Below, piece after piece: positions 35,585 to 46,200 of a stretch of 64,000 nucleotides of DNA. How positions within the stretch are numbered: position 1 is the stretch's first letter; each line of letters begins with the position of its first letter. The DNA is from CAYJPA01 sp964371945 (GTDB lineage: Bacteria; Chloroflexota; Chloroflexia; Thermomicrobiales; UBA6265). The stretch lies in contig CAYJPA010000003.1 of the NCBI GenBank assembly GCA_964371945.1, forward strand, positions 1-64,000. The letters run 5' to 3'. The translations under genes and the position numbers were made by a program. The notes below the pieces were generated by a model. That model was not told the origin of the DNA. It saw nothing but the letters and a program-made list of their open reading frames with translations, and ran no database searches.

Positions 35585-35947
35585 TTAGTTGGTTGCATTT
35601 GAAGTAATCAGAGGAGTCATAAACGTAGGAGTAAGTCGGTCAGCGTACAAAAGCTGCCGAGTTTCATCGACAGATCGGGCGAAGTACGGGTTTCGAAATT
35701 CCTTAGCGATGACCAGATCGACCGGTCGCTGGAACAAAATTGAAAGTCGCTCCTCGAGATCCTGCAACCTTCCGGCCCACGGTCCGAAATCGTAATCCGG
35801 CGGGTAGGTGACCAGGAAATCGAGATCGCTTCGTTCGGGATCGAACTCGTCGGTCATAATCGAGCCGAAGACCTCGAGCCGGGCGACACCGTACTCGCGA
35901 CAAAGCGCGATCAACTCGTCACGATGCTTCCCAATTATCTCGTGCAT
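35585..35947 (-). CDS. Second MntA-like nucleotidyltransferase copy
   Basis: 120 residues from ATG 35947 (the frame is open to 35998). The MNT signature VFGSIMTDEFDPERSDLDFLVT gives the G-S and D-x-D metal site of antitoxin nucleotidyltransferases. Its first 65 residues are almost the same as those of the copy at 36341-36673 (about 59 of 65 by eye), whereas the rest differs. It lies on the far side of hepT from that copy. It may neutralise the same toxin, a lost one, or have a separate target. Confidence 0.75.
   Translation of the reverse strand: MHEIIGKHRDELIALCREYGVARLEVFGSIMTDEFDPERSDLDFLVTYPPDYDFGPWAGRLQDLEERLSILFQRPVDLVIAKEFRNPYFARSVDETRQLLYADRLTPTFMTPLITSNATN
35755..35947 (-). repeat. 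Direct repeat copy A (mntA 5' half)
   Basis: 193 bases that match 36481-36673 without gaps at high identity by eye. Both begin at the MntA start codon on the minus strand. The conservation stops sharply inside the gene (about codon 65). Confidence 0.75.
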
Positions 35948-36015
35948 GTCGAATCCTGAAGCAAGTTCATCAATTCCAGCCAGGCCGCAATCCCACAATT
36001 AACCAAAGGGTCGAT

Positions 36016-36369
36016 TCACTGCTGATCGGTGCCGGAAAGCAAACCAATTACCTCTCCTAGAAGGACCGGCAGCGATTCCTGCACGATTTCCCAAACTATT
36101 CGATGGTCAATTTCTGTGTCATACCCGTGTGCCAGACGATCACGAAGACCGATGATCTTGCGATAACCCGAGATCTGCCCGCATTGAAGTGGATCCGTGC
36201 GCTCCAGTCGCATGAGCGATTCCCCTATGATCTCGATATTGCGTTCGATTGCTGAACGAAGCAACAAATCACTTACATAATCTGAGTAACCCTTCCCGTC
36301 GCTTACTCGAATGATGAATTGGGCAGCATTGCGAATTCCTTCAAGCGACTTCGGCGATTTGGGATGCAT
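36016..36369 (-). CDS. hepT: HepT-like toxin RNase (HEPN domain)
   Basis: 117 residues. The HEPN RNase motif R-x4-H appears as LRDRLAHGYD, with the Tyr that MntA adenylylates in studied pairs close behind. The rest is helical (AAQFIIRVSDGKGY, SAIERNIEIIGESLMRL). HepT toxins cleave RNA until their MntA partner polyadenylylates them. The gene overlaps the upstream mntA by 29 bases, a common arrangement. Start ATG 36369. Confidence 0.83.
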   Translation of the reverse strand: MHPKSPKSLEGIRNAAQFIIRVSDGKGYSDYVSDLLLRSAIERNIEIIGESLMRLERTDPLQCGQISGYRKIIGLRDRLAHGYDTEIDHRIVWEIVQESLPVLLGEVIGLLSGTDQQ

Positions 36370-36673
36370 CGTAGATCACCTGCCGAGTCTTGGCCGATTC
36401 TCGAGCGAACCACTTGTTTTGCAGCGCCGACTCCATGATGAGATCCACCTTTCGGTCAAAGAGCGCAGCGATCGCCGCTTCGAGATCCTGCAACCTTCCC
36501 GCCCTCGGTCCGAAATCGTATTCCGGCGGGTAGGTGACGAGGAAATCGAGATCGCTTTGCTCGGAGTCGAACTCATCGGTCATGATTGAGCCAAAGACCT
36601 CGAGCCGGGCGACACCGTACTCGCGACACAACGCGACCAACTCGTCCCGGTGTTTTTCAATGATCTCGTGCAT
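36341..36673 (-). CDS. mntA: MntA-like antitoxin nucleotidyltransferase
   Basis: 110 residues. The MNT signature GSIMTDEFDSEQSDLDFLV carries the G-S and D-x-D metal-binding residues. It starts the minus-strand operon with hepT (29-base overlap). MntA antitoxins inactivate HepT by transferring AMP to its Tyr. Its N-terminal half is duplicated at 35585-35947. Confidence 0.83.
   Translation of the reverse strand: MHEIIEKHRDELVALCREYGVARLEVFGSIMTDEFDSEQSDLDFLVTYPPEYDFGPRAGRLQDLEAAIAALFDRKVDLIMESALQNKWFARESAKTRQVIYDASQIAEVA
36481..36673 (-). repeat. Direct repeat copy B (mntA 5' half)
   Basis: Partner of 35755-35947, same length and orientation, about 530 bases apart with hepT between. Recombination between the copies would delete hepT and leave one hybrid mntA. 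Confidence 0.75.
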
Positions 36674-36706
36674 CTTTAACGCTCGTTGGCTCTTTAACGT
36701 ACTCCG

Positions 36707-38632
36707 CTAGACAGAGGCGGCGTCCATCACATGCTCCACGCGGGCATCGATCGGTGATTCGACCGCCGTAAGCGATCTTCGAATGAAGCTCGCCGCCTTT
36801 AACGCGGCGTCCCACTCGGTTTCGCCATGCGAGACCTCATGTTCGAAGTGGACATCGAGCTCGCGCATATCCGCGGTCAGCTCATCAAGCTGAGCCGCCC
36901 GGCCGGCCGGCGCGCGGTCGGTGCCGATAATCATCAACGCCGCATCGATCACGCCGACAAAAGTTGAGGGCGTGCGCAGTGCGTACGCGCCGCGATTCGT
37001 CGCCGGAATGCCGAAGTTTCTGGTCATCCAGGAGCGGAAACTTGCGTCAGCAAAGTCGAATTCGAGATCCCAGTCCGCGATCGGATCAACCGCGACAACT
37101 GCCTGGACCTGTCCAGGACGGCTTCCGGCAAGCAAAAGTGCCAGCGTTCCGCCGTGCCCGCTGCCGGCGACCGCGATTCGCCCGTAATCGATGCCCCCGA
37201 TCTTGGAGACCGCATCTCGGATCGTAAGCAAATCCGCGACCTCGGCCTCGGTGGCGATCTGGTCCTTCAAAGCATTCGTCACCTTGCGGCCATATCCAGG
37301 CGATCCCGGCAGTACCGGCGCGAACACAGCCAGCCCAGTCGCGGCCAGCGCCTGCGCGACCGGATCGAATGCCGCGACACGCGCTCGATCAGGTCGGTCG
37401 CCGAGGTAGATCACCGCGGGCATCGGACCCGATGTCTCGCTCATCTGATAGAAGAGCCCACCAAGTTTCTTGCCACCGATCTCGACCTCGATGTGTCGCG
37501 GTGCGATCAACGATCGGTCAGTCGACCATCCCACGACGGCCGGCAGTTCGGTTCGTTCGGCGTCAGCCTTCGCCTCTTGAACGATGAACCGTGGAGAACC
37601 GATCGCGGGTTGGTACAGGTAGACCACGCTCTTATCGGGCAAGAATCTGGGAGAGGAGACCGTTCCGGAACCTGGATCCAGCTCCGTCGCGCTGGACGAG
37701 CTCGCGGCTCGTTCGCAACATCGCACGACACCGTCTTTGAGTCGTGTGTAGACAACGCGGCCCCCGTCATGCGAGTAATGCGGATCGGATTTGTCACCCG
37801 CCTCGCTGGCGACGTTCCAACCGGCGCTGTTGTCCGCGTTCACAACCGAGACGTTCTCCCAGTCGCCATCGTCAGAAACATGCAGCACAAGCGCGCGATC
37901 CGGCGCCCAGGAGAGCTGCCGCCGGTTCGCCAGCCGCTTGGTGATCTGCTTGGTTTCGCCGGTTGCGACATTGACCGTCCAGAGATGATCGCCGGTTTGA
38001 TCGCTTTCGAGCGTTCGGCGAGCGAAGGCGATCCGCTGGCCGTCGGAGGACCAGCACAAATCGTGATCGTCTTGACCGGGACCACCCTGCGTCATTTGAA
38101 CCGCGGTGCCTACACCGTCGACGAACGCGACGCAGACCGAATCGCGTCCATCACGCCGGGAAATGAAGGCGATCATCGTTCCGTCGGGAGACCACTTTGG
38201 TGACGAATCTGCCCCAGGATGGTCCACCAACATGCGGGCGGAACCATTCTCGACGTCAAGAATGAAGATCGCGGAACGACCATCGGCAGGATGCGCACCG
38301 GTGACCGCAAGCCAAGCGCCGTCCGGCGACCATTGCGGGGCGTCATCCGATGCGAAGAAATCGATCGTGGTCGAGAGCGCCTTCGGTTCACTGCCATCGA
38401 GCGGGCTCAACCAAAGGTGCAGCGCCCCGGCAATATCTCGCTGAAAGTAGGCAAGCGTCGTACCGTCTGCTGAAAGTTCCGACAGACCGGGCCGCGAGGG
38501 GCTTTCGACGGGAAGCGAGAATTCTGAAGCAGCGGCTTGATCGCTTTGCTCATCTTCGAGGGCTTCTGGTGAGACGTCTTCAACGATCTCATCAACGTCA
38601 ATGCCGTTTGACTCGTTCTCTGCCTCGGTCAT
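36707..38632 (-). CDS. S9-like peptidase: beta-propeller plus alpha/beta hydrolase
   Basis: 641 residues from ATG 38632, with AAGGA 7 bases before it (the frame is open to 38653). After an acidic tail, residues about 50-380 hold TolB/WD40-type propeller blades, for example DDAPQWSPDGAWLAVTG and DSSPKWSPDGTMIAFIS. The rest is an alpha/beta hydrolase of the prolyl oligopeptidase (S9) kind: nucleophile elbow VAGSGHGG and the His in EVSHGETEWD. No signal peptide, so cytoplasmic. The elbow G-S-G-H-G differs from the usual G-x-S-x-G-G only slightly. Likely an aminopeptidase or acylaminoacyl peptidase. Confidence 0.8.
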   Translation of the reverse strand: MTEAENESNGIDVDEIVEDVSPEALEDEQSDQAAASEFSLPVESPSRPGLSELSADGTTLAYFQRDIAGALHLWLSPLDGSEPKALSTTIDFFASDDAPQWSPDGAWLAVTGAHPADGRSAIFILDVENGSARMLVDHPGADSSPKWSPDGTMIAFISRRDGRDSVCVAFVDGVGTAVQMTQGGPGQDDHDLCWSSDGQRIAFARRTLESDQTGDHLWTVNVATGETKQITKRLANRRQLSWAPDRALVLHVSDDGDWENVSVVNADNSAGWNVASEAGDKSDPHYSHDGGRVVYTRLKDGVVRCCERAASSSSATELDPGSGTVSSPRFLPDKSVVYLYQPAIGSPRFIVQEAKADAERTELPAVVGWSTDRSLIAPRHIEVEIGGKKLGGLFYQMSETSGPMPAVIYLGDRPDRARVAAFDPVAQALAATGLAVFAPVLPGSPGYGRKVTNALKDQIATEAEVADLLTIRDAVSKIGGIDYGRIAVAGSGHGGTLALLLAGSRPGQVQAVVAVDPIADWDLEFDFADASFRSWMTRNFGIPATNRGAYALRTPSTFVGVIDAALMIIGTDRAPAGRAAQLDELTADMRELDVHFEHEVSHGETEWDAALKAASFIRRSLTAVESPIDARVEHVMDAASV

Positions 38633-38775
38633 TCGAATTCCTTCACCCGTCAAATCCGGTGCCTGTCATCGCTTGCATCGCACCACCGTCCGGAGCTGTT
38701 GATCCCAGGGCAACCAACGTCAGGCCCAAGAACCTGGGATCAGGTGCGATCGATCCCACCGGCTGTCTCCTTCAA

Positions 38776-40431
38776 CTATAGAGTGTCACCGCCCTTGAGA
38801 CGACCGCCGGCGCTTTCCGCGGGCTTCACTCCAAATCCACCGCCTCCGGCAGCCACGCTCGTAAACCGATCGCCGTCCGACGTAAGTTTGACCTCTCCGG
38901 TGATCAAATGGCCCGCCCCGTCGGTGAGATCGCGGTCGTTGAGCAAGACCTGGGTCAGGTTCCCGGGGCCGCCGCCGAAGAGACCGGGCGCGGGATGGCG
39001 AAGACGATCCGGATGAAGATAGAACCGAATGTCGGCGTTCGAACCCGGCAAGCGGCGCATGCGAGTGCGAAAGCCGGGCGTTCCCCGGAACGCCCCATCC
39101 CCACCGCTCTCTTCGATCACGGTACGTTCGTCTATGAGAATGGGGGAGCGCGCCTCGAAGACCTCCACCGGCACATTGCCCGCGCTGGACGGGAAGCAGT
39201 TGTAGCCCAGACCGTTCGTGCCTTGTCCCGCCCCTCGTCCACCACCGGTGAAATAGTGGACCCCGAACGGTGAGCCGTCCGCTTCGGTGCCCGCGGCACG
39301 GAAGGCGTGCATCAACCCATTACCGGCCTGAACGCGATCCGGCAGTGCGGGCGCCAGTGCTCCGAAGAGCAGCGTGTGCAAGTGCCATCCGGTTTGCGTG
39401 CGCGCGTTCACCGAGGCGGTGCGGCCGCAGTTCAGAATGCTCCCTTCTGGCGCGGTGACATCGATCGGCCGGAAGCAACCCTCGTTGTTCGGAACGTTTG
39501 GAGTCAGCAGGCACTTCAATGGATAGACGGTGTGGGCTCGGGTGTAGGTGAAGGTGCAATTGATCCCGCCGGATGGTTGTTGTGGCGCGGAGCCGGCATA
39601 GTCGACCGAGATTCGATCGCCCTCGATCTGGATCTCTCCAAGGAGAATCAGATCGCCATGCGGCGCCTCGACGACCGCCTCGTTGACATAAACACCGTTG
39701 GGCGTAGCGGCAATTGCCCGGCGCATCGCGGACTCGGCGCGGGCCTGGAGAATCCCGGCCAATTCGACGAGATCATCGAGACCATATTCGTCAAGAAACG
39801 CGATGATCCGGCGCGATCCGACCTCGTTCGCGGCTACCTGCGCGGCGATGTCGGTCAGCACCATCTCAGGTTGCCGGACATTGTTTCCGATCACTTCGAA
39901 GAGCAGATCGTTCGGTTGTCCCCGGTCGTAGAGTTTGGCGAGCGGAATGTAAAGACCTTCCTCATACCGGTCTCGAGCACTCAAGCCGTCGAGGGTGCCT
40001 CCAATGGATGAGGTGTGCGCTACGGTGTTGTTGAACGCAACAACGCGATCGCCTCGAAAGATCGGCGTGATCACTGAAATGTCGTCCAGGTGACCGGCGC
40101 ACAGCCACGGATCGTTTGTGACATAGACATCGCCTGGAGACATCGTGTCTACCGGGAACTTGACCAGCAACGCGCGCGTCACTTCCGGCATGACCAGATT
40201 GAAAACCGGCATCGAACGGGAGGAGTGGGCGAGTCCGTTGCCCGCCGCGTCCAGCAATTCGCAGCCGTAATCTTGCGCGGCGCCGATCACAGGAGAGACG
40301 GCAGTTCGCAGCACCGTCGTCCACATCTCGTCGGTGATCGCGATCAACCGGCTCCACATGATCTCGAGCCCGACCGGGTCGTTTGCCAGCGTTGCAGCGT
40401 TTGTGCTCCATTGCGGGGTTTCAACTGTCAT
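38776..40431 (-). CDS. hyuB: Hydantoinase B / oxoprolinase subunit
   Basis: 551 residues from ATG 40431; the longer frame to 40602 would lie inside hyuA. Family elements are DPVGLEIMWSRLIAITDEM at the N-terminus, DVYVTNDPWLCAGHLDD, and the Gly-rich YFTGGGRGAGQGTNGLGYN near residue 430. With HyuA it forms an ATP-dependent 5-oxoprolinase or N-methylhydantoinase-type enzyme, or an acetone carboxylase relative; the substrate is not clear. The start overlaps the hyuA stop by 4 bases (ATGA), so the subunits are co-translated. Confidence 0.88.
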   Translation of the reverse strand: MTVETPQWSTNAATLANDPVGLEIMWSRLIAITDEMWTTVLRTAVSPVIGAAQDYGCELLDAAGNGLAHSSRSMPVFNLVMPEVTRALLVKFPVDTMSPGDVYVTNDPWLCAGHLDDISVITPIFRGDRVVAFNNTVAHTSSIGGTLDGLSARDRYEEGLYIPLAKLYDRGQPNDLLFEVIGNNVRQPEMVLTDIAAQVAANEVGSRRIIAFLDEYGLDDLVELAGILQARAESAMRRAIAATPNGVYVNEAVVEAPHGDLILLGEIQIEGDRISVDYAGSAPQQPSGGINCTFTYTRAHTVYPLKCLLTPNVPNNEGCFRPIDVTAPEGSILNCGRTASVNARTQTGWHLHTLLFGALAPALPDRVQAGNGLMHAFRAAGTEADGSPFGVHYFTGGGRGAGQGTNGLGYNCFPSSAGNVPVEVFEARSPILIDERTVIEESGGDGAFRGTPGFRTRMRRLPGSNADIRFYLHPDRLRHPAPGLFGGGPGNLTQVLLNDRDLTDGAGHLITGEVKLTSDGDRFTSVAAGGGGFGVKPAESAGGRLKGGDTL

Positions 40432-42545
40432 CGCCGGCCTCCGCGCTGAACCACGAGCGCACCGAATGGATTGATCTCGCCATGGTCGCCCGGTTGGAGC
40501 ACCGTCGTTGCGGCGGTCTCTTCGATAATTGCTGGACCAGTGAGGCGCGCACCGGCACGAAGCAATGGACGATCGTAAACGGGCGCTGAAACATATCCCC
40601 AATCGTGCGTCCCAAAGAAGACCGGGCGGTATCCTGTCAAAGCAGAAGAAGGATCTTGGTCGCCAATCTCCTGAGCTGAAAGCCGGACCCTGCCCTCGGG
40701 ACCGCGTGCCTCGATCCGCCAGGTGGTCGCCTCAACCGGCAGCCCAGTCAGCATCCGCCCATATCGCTCCGCATAAGCGAAATCAAAGGCGTCGGCCAGC
40801 TTCGATTTCCGGTCGGGACCCGGGCCAAGGTCCGCTACCGTTAGCTCGTGATACTGACCGGCAAGACGCAAATCGACGGATCGTTCGACGACAATCTCCG
40901 TACGGGAGACGCCGGCAGCAAGGAGCGCGTCAGTCGCTTCTCGCTCCATCCCGGCATAGATCGAGTCGACCTTCGTCCAATCGATCGAATCCAGCCGGCC
41001 CGCGGAGGTTCGGGCGAGACTGATCGAGGGCGGCGCGACGAGACAACCCAACGCCGAGGCGACACCGGCCCCGGCCGGGAAAATCACCTCATCGATCTCG
41101 AGCAGTGAAGCAACGGCCATGGCATGCGCCGGTCCGGCGCCGCCGAATGCGAGCAACGTATAGCGCCGGGGGTCCTTGTTTTTCTCGATCGCGTGGATCC
41201 TCGCCGCCGCGGCCATCGCTTCGTTCGCAATTCGGTAGATTCCCCACGCTGTCTCGATCGCCGAAAGGCCGATCCGCGCGCCCAACCCCGCAAGCGCGGC
41301 CTCCGCGGCATCACGGTCGAGCTGCATTCGCCCACCCAGGAATGACCCTTCGGCCAGGTAACCGAGCAGCAGATTCGCATCGGTGACAGTCGCGTCGGTT
41401 CCTCCCCGCCCGTAACAGGCCGGTCCGGGGTCGGCGGCGGCAGAATCCGGACCAACCTTGAGCAGACCGAGCTCATCGATTCTCGCGATGCTACCCCCGC
41501 CCGCGCCGATTTCGATCAGATCCACCACGGGAATCGCGATCGGTAGACCGCTCCCTGATTTAAAGCGGTGGACCCTGGCGGCTTCGAGCGAAGCCGCCAG
41601 GGCCGGTCGGCCGTCGTCAATCAGGCATGCCTTTGCCGTCGTTCCACCCATATCGAGCGACAACACGCGATTGCGCCCGGCGAGCGCACCGTGGAATGCG
41701 GCAACAAGCGCTCCCGCGGCAGGACCGGATTCAAGCAGGCGAATCGGACGCGCGGTTGCTTCACTCGCCGAGGCGATCCCTCCGGCAGAAAGCATGATCT
41801 GTAGTTCAAGCTCGTCTGGCAGACCACGATCGCGTAGCGCGGCCGTCATTCCGCCGATCGATCGACGGACTTTTCCTTTCACATAAGCATCCGCGACGGT
41901 CGTCGAAAACCGCTCATACTCACCGATGAGTGGAGCGACGCGGGACGAGATCGAAACATCGAGGCCCGGAAACGCCTCGCCAATCGCTCTAGCAGCGATC
42001 TCTTCGTGTTCAGGATTCAGATAGCTGTGAAGGAATCCGACCGCGACCGCTTCAACGCCGGCTGCGACCAGCGGCCGCAGAACATCCACGACCTGGCAAG
42101 GATCGACCGGAGACAACGCAATGCCATCCCGTGTGACCCGCTCATCCGATTCGACGCGGTTTTCTGGCTGTACCAGCGGTTCAGCCGGAGGCGCAAAGAG
42201 GTCGTAGATGTCGTACATCTGATCCCGGCCAAAGGTCAGCAGGTCACGATGCCCGCGGGTGGTCAGAAAAGCGGTTCGCGCGCCTTTGCGCTCGATCACC
42301 GCATTGGTGACCAATGTGGTCGCGTGGACGACAAGGCCCAAACGTGTCGGATCGAGCCGGCCATCAGCTACGAGATCGTTCCAGCCTTGGAGCGAGGATT
42401 GAACCGGGTCAAGTGGATCCGTCGGAACCTTGTGCTCCGCGACGACGTTTCCAATGGTCAGGTCGACCAGCGTGAAATCGGTGAACGTGCCGCCTACATC
42501 GAAACTCAACGCAAGGTCGCGATCGGGCGAGTTACTAGTTGTCAA
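40428..42545 (-). CDS. hyuA: Hydantoinase A / oxoprolinase subunit
   Basis: 705 residues. The ASKHA-type ATP-binding signatures are SFDVGGTFTDFTLVD at the start and LSLDMGGTTAKACLI near residue 295. VHATTLVTNAVIERKGA, IEIGAGGGSIA and DPGPACYGRGGTDATVTDAN are family hallmarks. The subunit phosphorylates the cyclic amide before hydrolysis by HyuB. The start is TTG 42545 with a weak ribosome binding site, so a later start is possible, though the first motif begins only 14 residues in. First gene of the hyuAB operon; it diverges from the nitroreductase. Confidence 0.88.
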   Translation of the reverse strand: MTTSNSPDRDLALSFDVGGTFTDFTLVDLTIGNVVAEHKVPTDPLDPVQSSLQGWNDLVADGRLDPTRLGLVVHATTLVTNAVIERKGARTAFLTTRGHRDLLTFGRDQMYDIYDLFAPPAEPLVQPENRVESDERVTRDGIALSPVDPCQVVDVLRPLVAAGVEAVAVGFLHSYLNPEHEEIAARAIGEAFPGLDVSISSRVAPLIGEYERFSTTVADAYVKGKVRRSIGGMTAALRDRGLPDELELQIMLSAGGIASASEATARPIRLLESGPAAGALVAAFHGALAGRNRVLSLDMGGTTAKACLIDDGRPALAASLEAARVHRFKSGSGLPIAIPVVDLIEIGAGGGSIARIDELGLLKVGPDSAAADPGPACYGRGGTDATVTDANLLLGYLAEGSFLGGRMQLDRDAAEAALAGLGARIGLSAIETAWGIYRIANEAMAAAARIHAIEKNKDPRRYTLLAFGGAGPAHAMAVASLLEIDEVIFPAGAGVASALGCLVAPPSISLARTSAGRLDSIDWTKVDSIYAGMEREATDALLAAGVSRTEIVVERSVDLRLAGQYHELTVADLGPGPDRKSKLADAFDFAYAERYGRMLTGLPVEATTWRIEARGPEGRVRLSAQEIGDQDPSSALTGYRPVFFGTHDWGYVSAPVYDRPLLRAGARLTGPAIIEETAATTVLQPGDHGEINPFGALVVQRGGRR

Positions 42546-42670
42546 CGTCGATGCTGCCCCCGCGAGATACGGTTTCGGCCCCGGCCGATGCTATCATCGC
42601 CGCTCCCGCGAGACAATCGAGCACGGGTGCTTGAAAGCCATCGAGGAACCGCGAAACCACGGGAGCAACG

Positions 42671-43261
42671 ATGCAGTTTAGTGATGTTGTGCGAAAACGG
42701 CGGATGGTCAGGAATTTCACCGAAGAGCCGGTCGATCCAGCCATGATAGATCGAATCCTTGATCTCGCCCGGCGCGCCCCGAGCGCTGGCTTCACCCAAG
42801 GTCAATCGTTCATCGTGGTGACCGATCCGGAACGCCGGCGATCCGTGGCCCGGCTTTGCCTCGAAGAGGAGTATGTCTCCGGCGGGTTCGATCCCTATAT
42901 CTCAAAGGCCCCAGTTCAGATCATCGTCTGCACGAACGAATCCGATTACCACAATCGATACCAGCAGCCCGATAAGCTGGACGATGACGGCTCGGAGATC
43001 AATTGGGATGTTCCGTACTGGCATGTCGACGCGGGCTGCGCCGCGATGATCGTGCTGCTGGCTGTCGTCGATGAAGGTTTGAGCGCGGGCTACGCCGGCG
43101 TAATCGATCACGCCGGTCTTCGTTCCTTACTCGGGATCCCGAACGACGTGACCGCGATCGGCGTTATCCCGATCGGCCATCCGGCGCCTGATAAGCCTTC
43201 CGGCTCACTGACGCGTGGACGACGCGAGCTCAGCCAGATCATCCACCGAGAGCAATGGTAG
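42671..43261 (+). CDS. Nitroreductase-family flavoprotein
   Basis: 196 residues. VVRKRRMVRNFTEEPV at the N-terminus is the FMN phosphate-binding start of the nitroreductase fold, and LARRAPSAGFTQGQSFIVV and AMIVLLAVVDEGLSAGYAG follow in the expected order. IGVIPIGHPAPDKP is the usual C-terminal element. These enzymes use NAD(P)H to reduce nitro groups, quinones or flavins. GGGAG precedes the ATG. The 3' end overlaps the convergent GGDEF gene by 23 bases. Confidence 0.85.
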   Translation: MQFSDVVRKRRMVRNFTEEPVDPAMIDRILDLARRAPSAGFTQGQSFIVVTDPERRRSVARLCLEEEYVSGGFDPYISKAPVQIIVCTNESDYHNRYQQPDKLDDDGSEINWDVPYWHVDAGCAAMIVLLAVVDEGLSAGYAGVIDHAGLRSLLGIPNDVTAIGVIPIGHPAPDKPSGSLTRGRRELSQIIHREQW

Positions 43262-46200
43262 CCGTCGTTCGCTTCGCGATCACAATCGGTAGCCGGGAAA
43301 GATCTCCCATTGCCGAGACGGCCGGCGGCTCGTCGTCCGCTGGCCCATGCCATTGTCGCTTGGACTCGTACATTCCGTGATCCGCGAGATCGATGAGCTC
43401 TTGGCGCGTCGTTGCCTGAATCGGATAGACGGCCACGCCGATGGCGAGGCCTATCGCCATGTCGGAATCGGTTTCGACGACATTGAGTCGAGTCGCCGCA
43501 CTCAAAATGCGATCACCGACATCGATCGCTTCAACCGTTCCCGCGTCGGGCAGGATCAACATGAATTCGTCCCCGCCGTACCGACCGACTTCATCGTACT
43601 CGCGCACATTCGACTTAAGTAGTTGCGCCACCCGCTGGAGCACCCGATCGCCAATCTGGTGACCATGCGTATCGTTTACATGTTTGAAGCGGTTGAGATC
43701 CACCATCATCACGGCGACGGTTTGATCGAGACGTTGCGCCCGGTTGAGCTCAACATCCAGGCGTTCTTGTATGGCCCGATGGTTCAACACACCGGTCAAC
43801 CCGTCCGTGTTTGCTTGCTCTTTGAGCGCCGAATGCATTCGGATGCGCTCAATTGCGATTGCACCCTGACTCGCGAGATCGGCCCCGAGGCGAATCGACT
43901 CCGACGAGAATGCGTTCTGGGCCGCGGCGTAGCAGCCGACCACCCCGAGACAGCGTTCGCCCACCACCATTGGAATGAAGAGCGTGCTCTGTTGACGTTC
44001 CCCCAGCAGAAAAACCCTTTCTATTTCCGTAAGCGCCTTGGATTCAGGATCGACGATAACCGCGGTTCGGCTCTCAATGACTTGGCGTGTAAGCGGCCAG
44101 TCGCACAACCGGAATCGCTTCCCTAATTCCGTCATGCCATTTGTCCAAGTTGGCAAGCTATGAACCGCGACGACTTCGGTTTCGTCCTCAGCGGGATCGA
44201 ACAGTTCGATCTCGCAACATTCGGCTCCCGCAATGGCCAGACTGGCCAACGCGACTTCGTTCATCACATCTCGCAAGTCGATACTGGTCGCGACCGCCCG
44301 GCTTACCCTGAGCAGCGCCGACTGCTCTTCCGCATACCTGCGCGATTCCTCAAGGAGTTGAGCGTTTTGGATCGCCAGAGCAGTCTGCAGGGCAATTTCA
44401 CCGCCGATACGGAGCGTCGATTCACTGAACGAATCGCCAGAGGTTGAGTAGAAAAGAAGCGTTCCGACCGCGTTGTTTCCAATCCATAGCGGAAACTGAG
44501 CCATTGCGCGTGCTTGAACCTGTTCCATTTCACGCCGGCATCGATCCGGGATGTGGTCGTCATCGAAATGAAACACCACGCCCCCACGAGTGCTCAAACC
44601 GCGTGTCAGGGGTGACAATCCGGGGACTGGCTCTGAATCGAGTGGCCGAATCCCGTGGTTGACATGGGTCGGTTCAGCGCCCGGTTGCCAAAGCTTAATA
44701 TCGCAAGTATCAACACCGGCGACGTCGCGACTGGCTTGCGCGATGTCCGTCAGAACCGTGCTCAGATCGAGGCTCGACGTCGCCGCTTGGCTGACCCGCA
44801 ACAATACCGAGCGCTCTTCAGACCGTCGCCGCTCAACCTCGAGCAGGCGGGCATTGTTGAGTGCGAGCGCTACCTGCGTTCCGATTTCAGTTCCCAGATT
44901 GAGCGCTTTGTCATCGAACGCCCCTGGCTCCCGCGACGCGAAGTAGATGACGCCGGTGTCTTCGTTCGAAAGCCAAACGGGAACGATCACAATGCTGGCC
45001 ATGCCGTACTCGGCCATTACGTCGCGATCCGCCTGGATGAGATCGGGATCATCGGCTTCGACAATGACGGGCGTTCTGCCAGATATCGCCCTGAATTCGG
45101 CGGCACCGGGAACGAGTGGAAAACGCGTGCCCGGCTCCACAAGACCGGGCCAGTCCGGTACCGCGATATCCGCTTCAACGATCATTTCTTGGAGCGCCAT
45201 GTCCAGTGAAAAGATGGTGCAACAATCAGTGCCCGGTATGTTCAGACACGCCCGAGCGACTTCGTTCAAGACGATCTGCTTATCCAAGCTAGAAACAGCC
45301 GCCCTGCTAACCCTATGCAGAATCGCCCAGTCATTGCCTCGTTCTCGTTCCGCTTCGAGTAACCGCGCATTGTGAATGGCCAGCGCCGTCTGCGAGGCGA
45401 TCTCGCGGCCCAGGCGGAGAGCATCTTGTCCAAGTGCCCTCAACCGTCTCGACGAGAGGTAAAAAATCCCCACTTCTTTGTCGTGCCGGATGATCGGGAC
45501 GACCGCGAGACTTTCGATCCCAAACTCCTGGAGCTTCTGACGATTGAACTCATTGAGCTGCGGATCATCGCGTTCGACCACGACAGGAGTCCGATTCCTG
45601 AGCATTTCGAGATCGAACGACCATTCACTGTCGCTATATCGGGTTCCCACGTCATCTTCGCAGTCCCATCCATCGACCGCGATATCGGCTAGGACTTCGA
45701 ACTCGCGCTCCGCTTCGTCCCAAAGCGCGATCGTGCAACACTCCGCGCCTGGAATCGTCATGCTGGCGGACGCGATTTCGGCCAGGACCTGGCGTACATC
45801 CAAACTTGAGGTGGCGGCCCGGCTCACTTGATGAAGGATTGACCATTCCATCGCCCGGTTGTGCTCGGATTGAAGGAGTTGAGCGTTCCGGATCGCGAGC
45901 GCGGTCTGGGCAGCGATTTCGGAGCCAAGGCGCTGAGTCTCTTCATCGAATGCGTCGACTTGTCGCGAGAATACATCGAGAATGCCGAGGCATTGCTCAC
46001 CAACCCACAGCGGAAAGACAAGCATGCTTCCAGTTCCCGCATCGACCATGCGCGTTCGGCTGGCTTCATCAAGTTCTGGGTCCAGCACGTCGAATCGGAT
46101 CGGGCTTCGGTTGGCCAGCAGCTCGCGTTCTCGCACCCAGTATCCGACCGCATAGCGGGTTCCCGGTTCATCGACCCCCGGCCACTCAGGAATCGTTTTC

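Noticed and set aside
37154..38203. 349-codon plus-strand frame
   Set aside because: Antisense of the S9-like peptidase.
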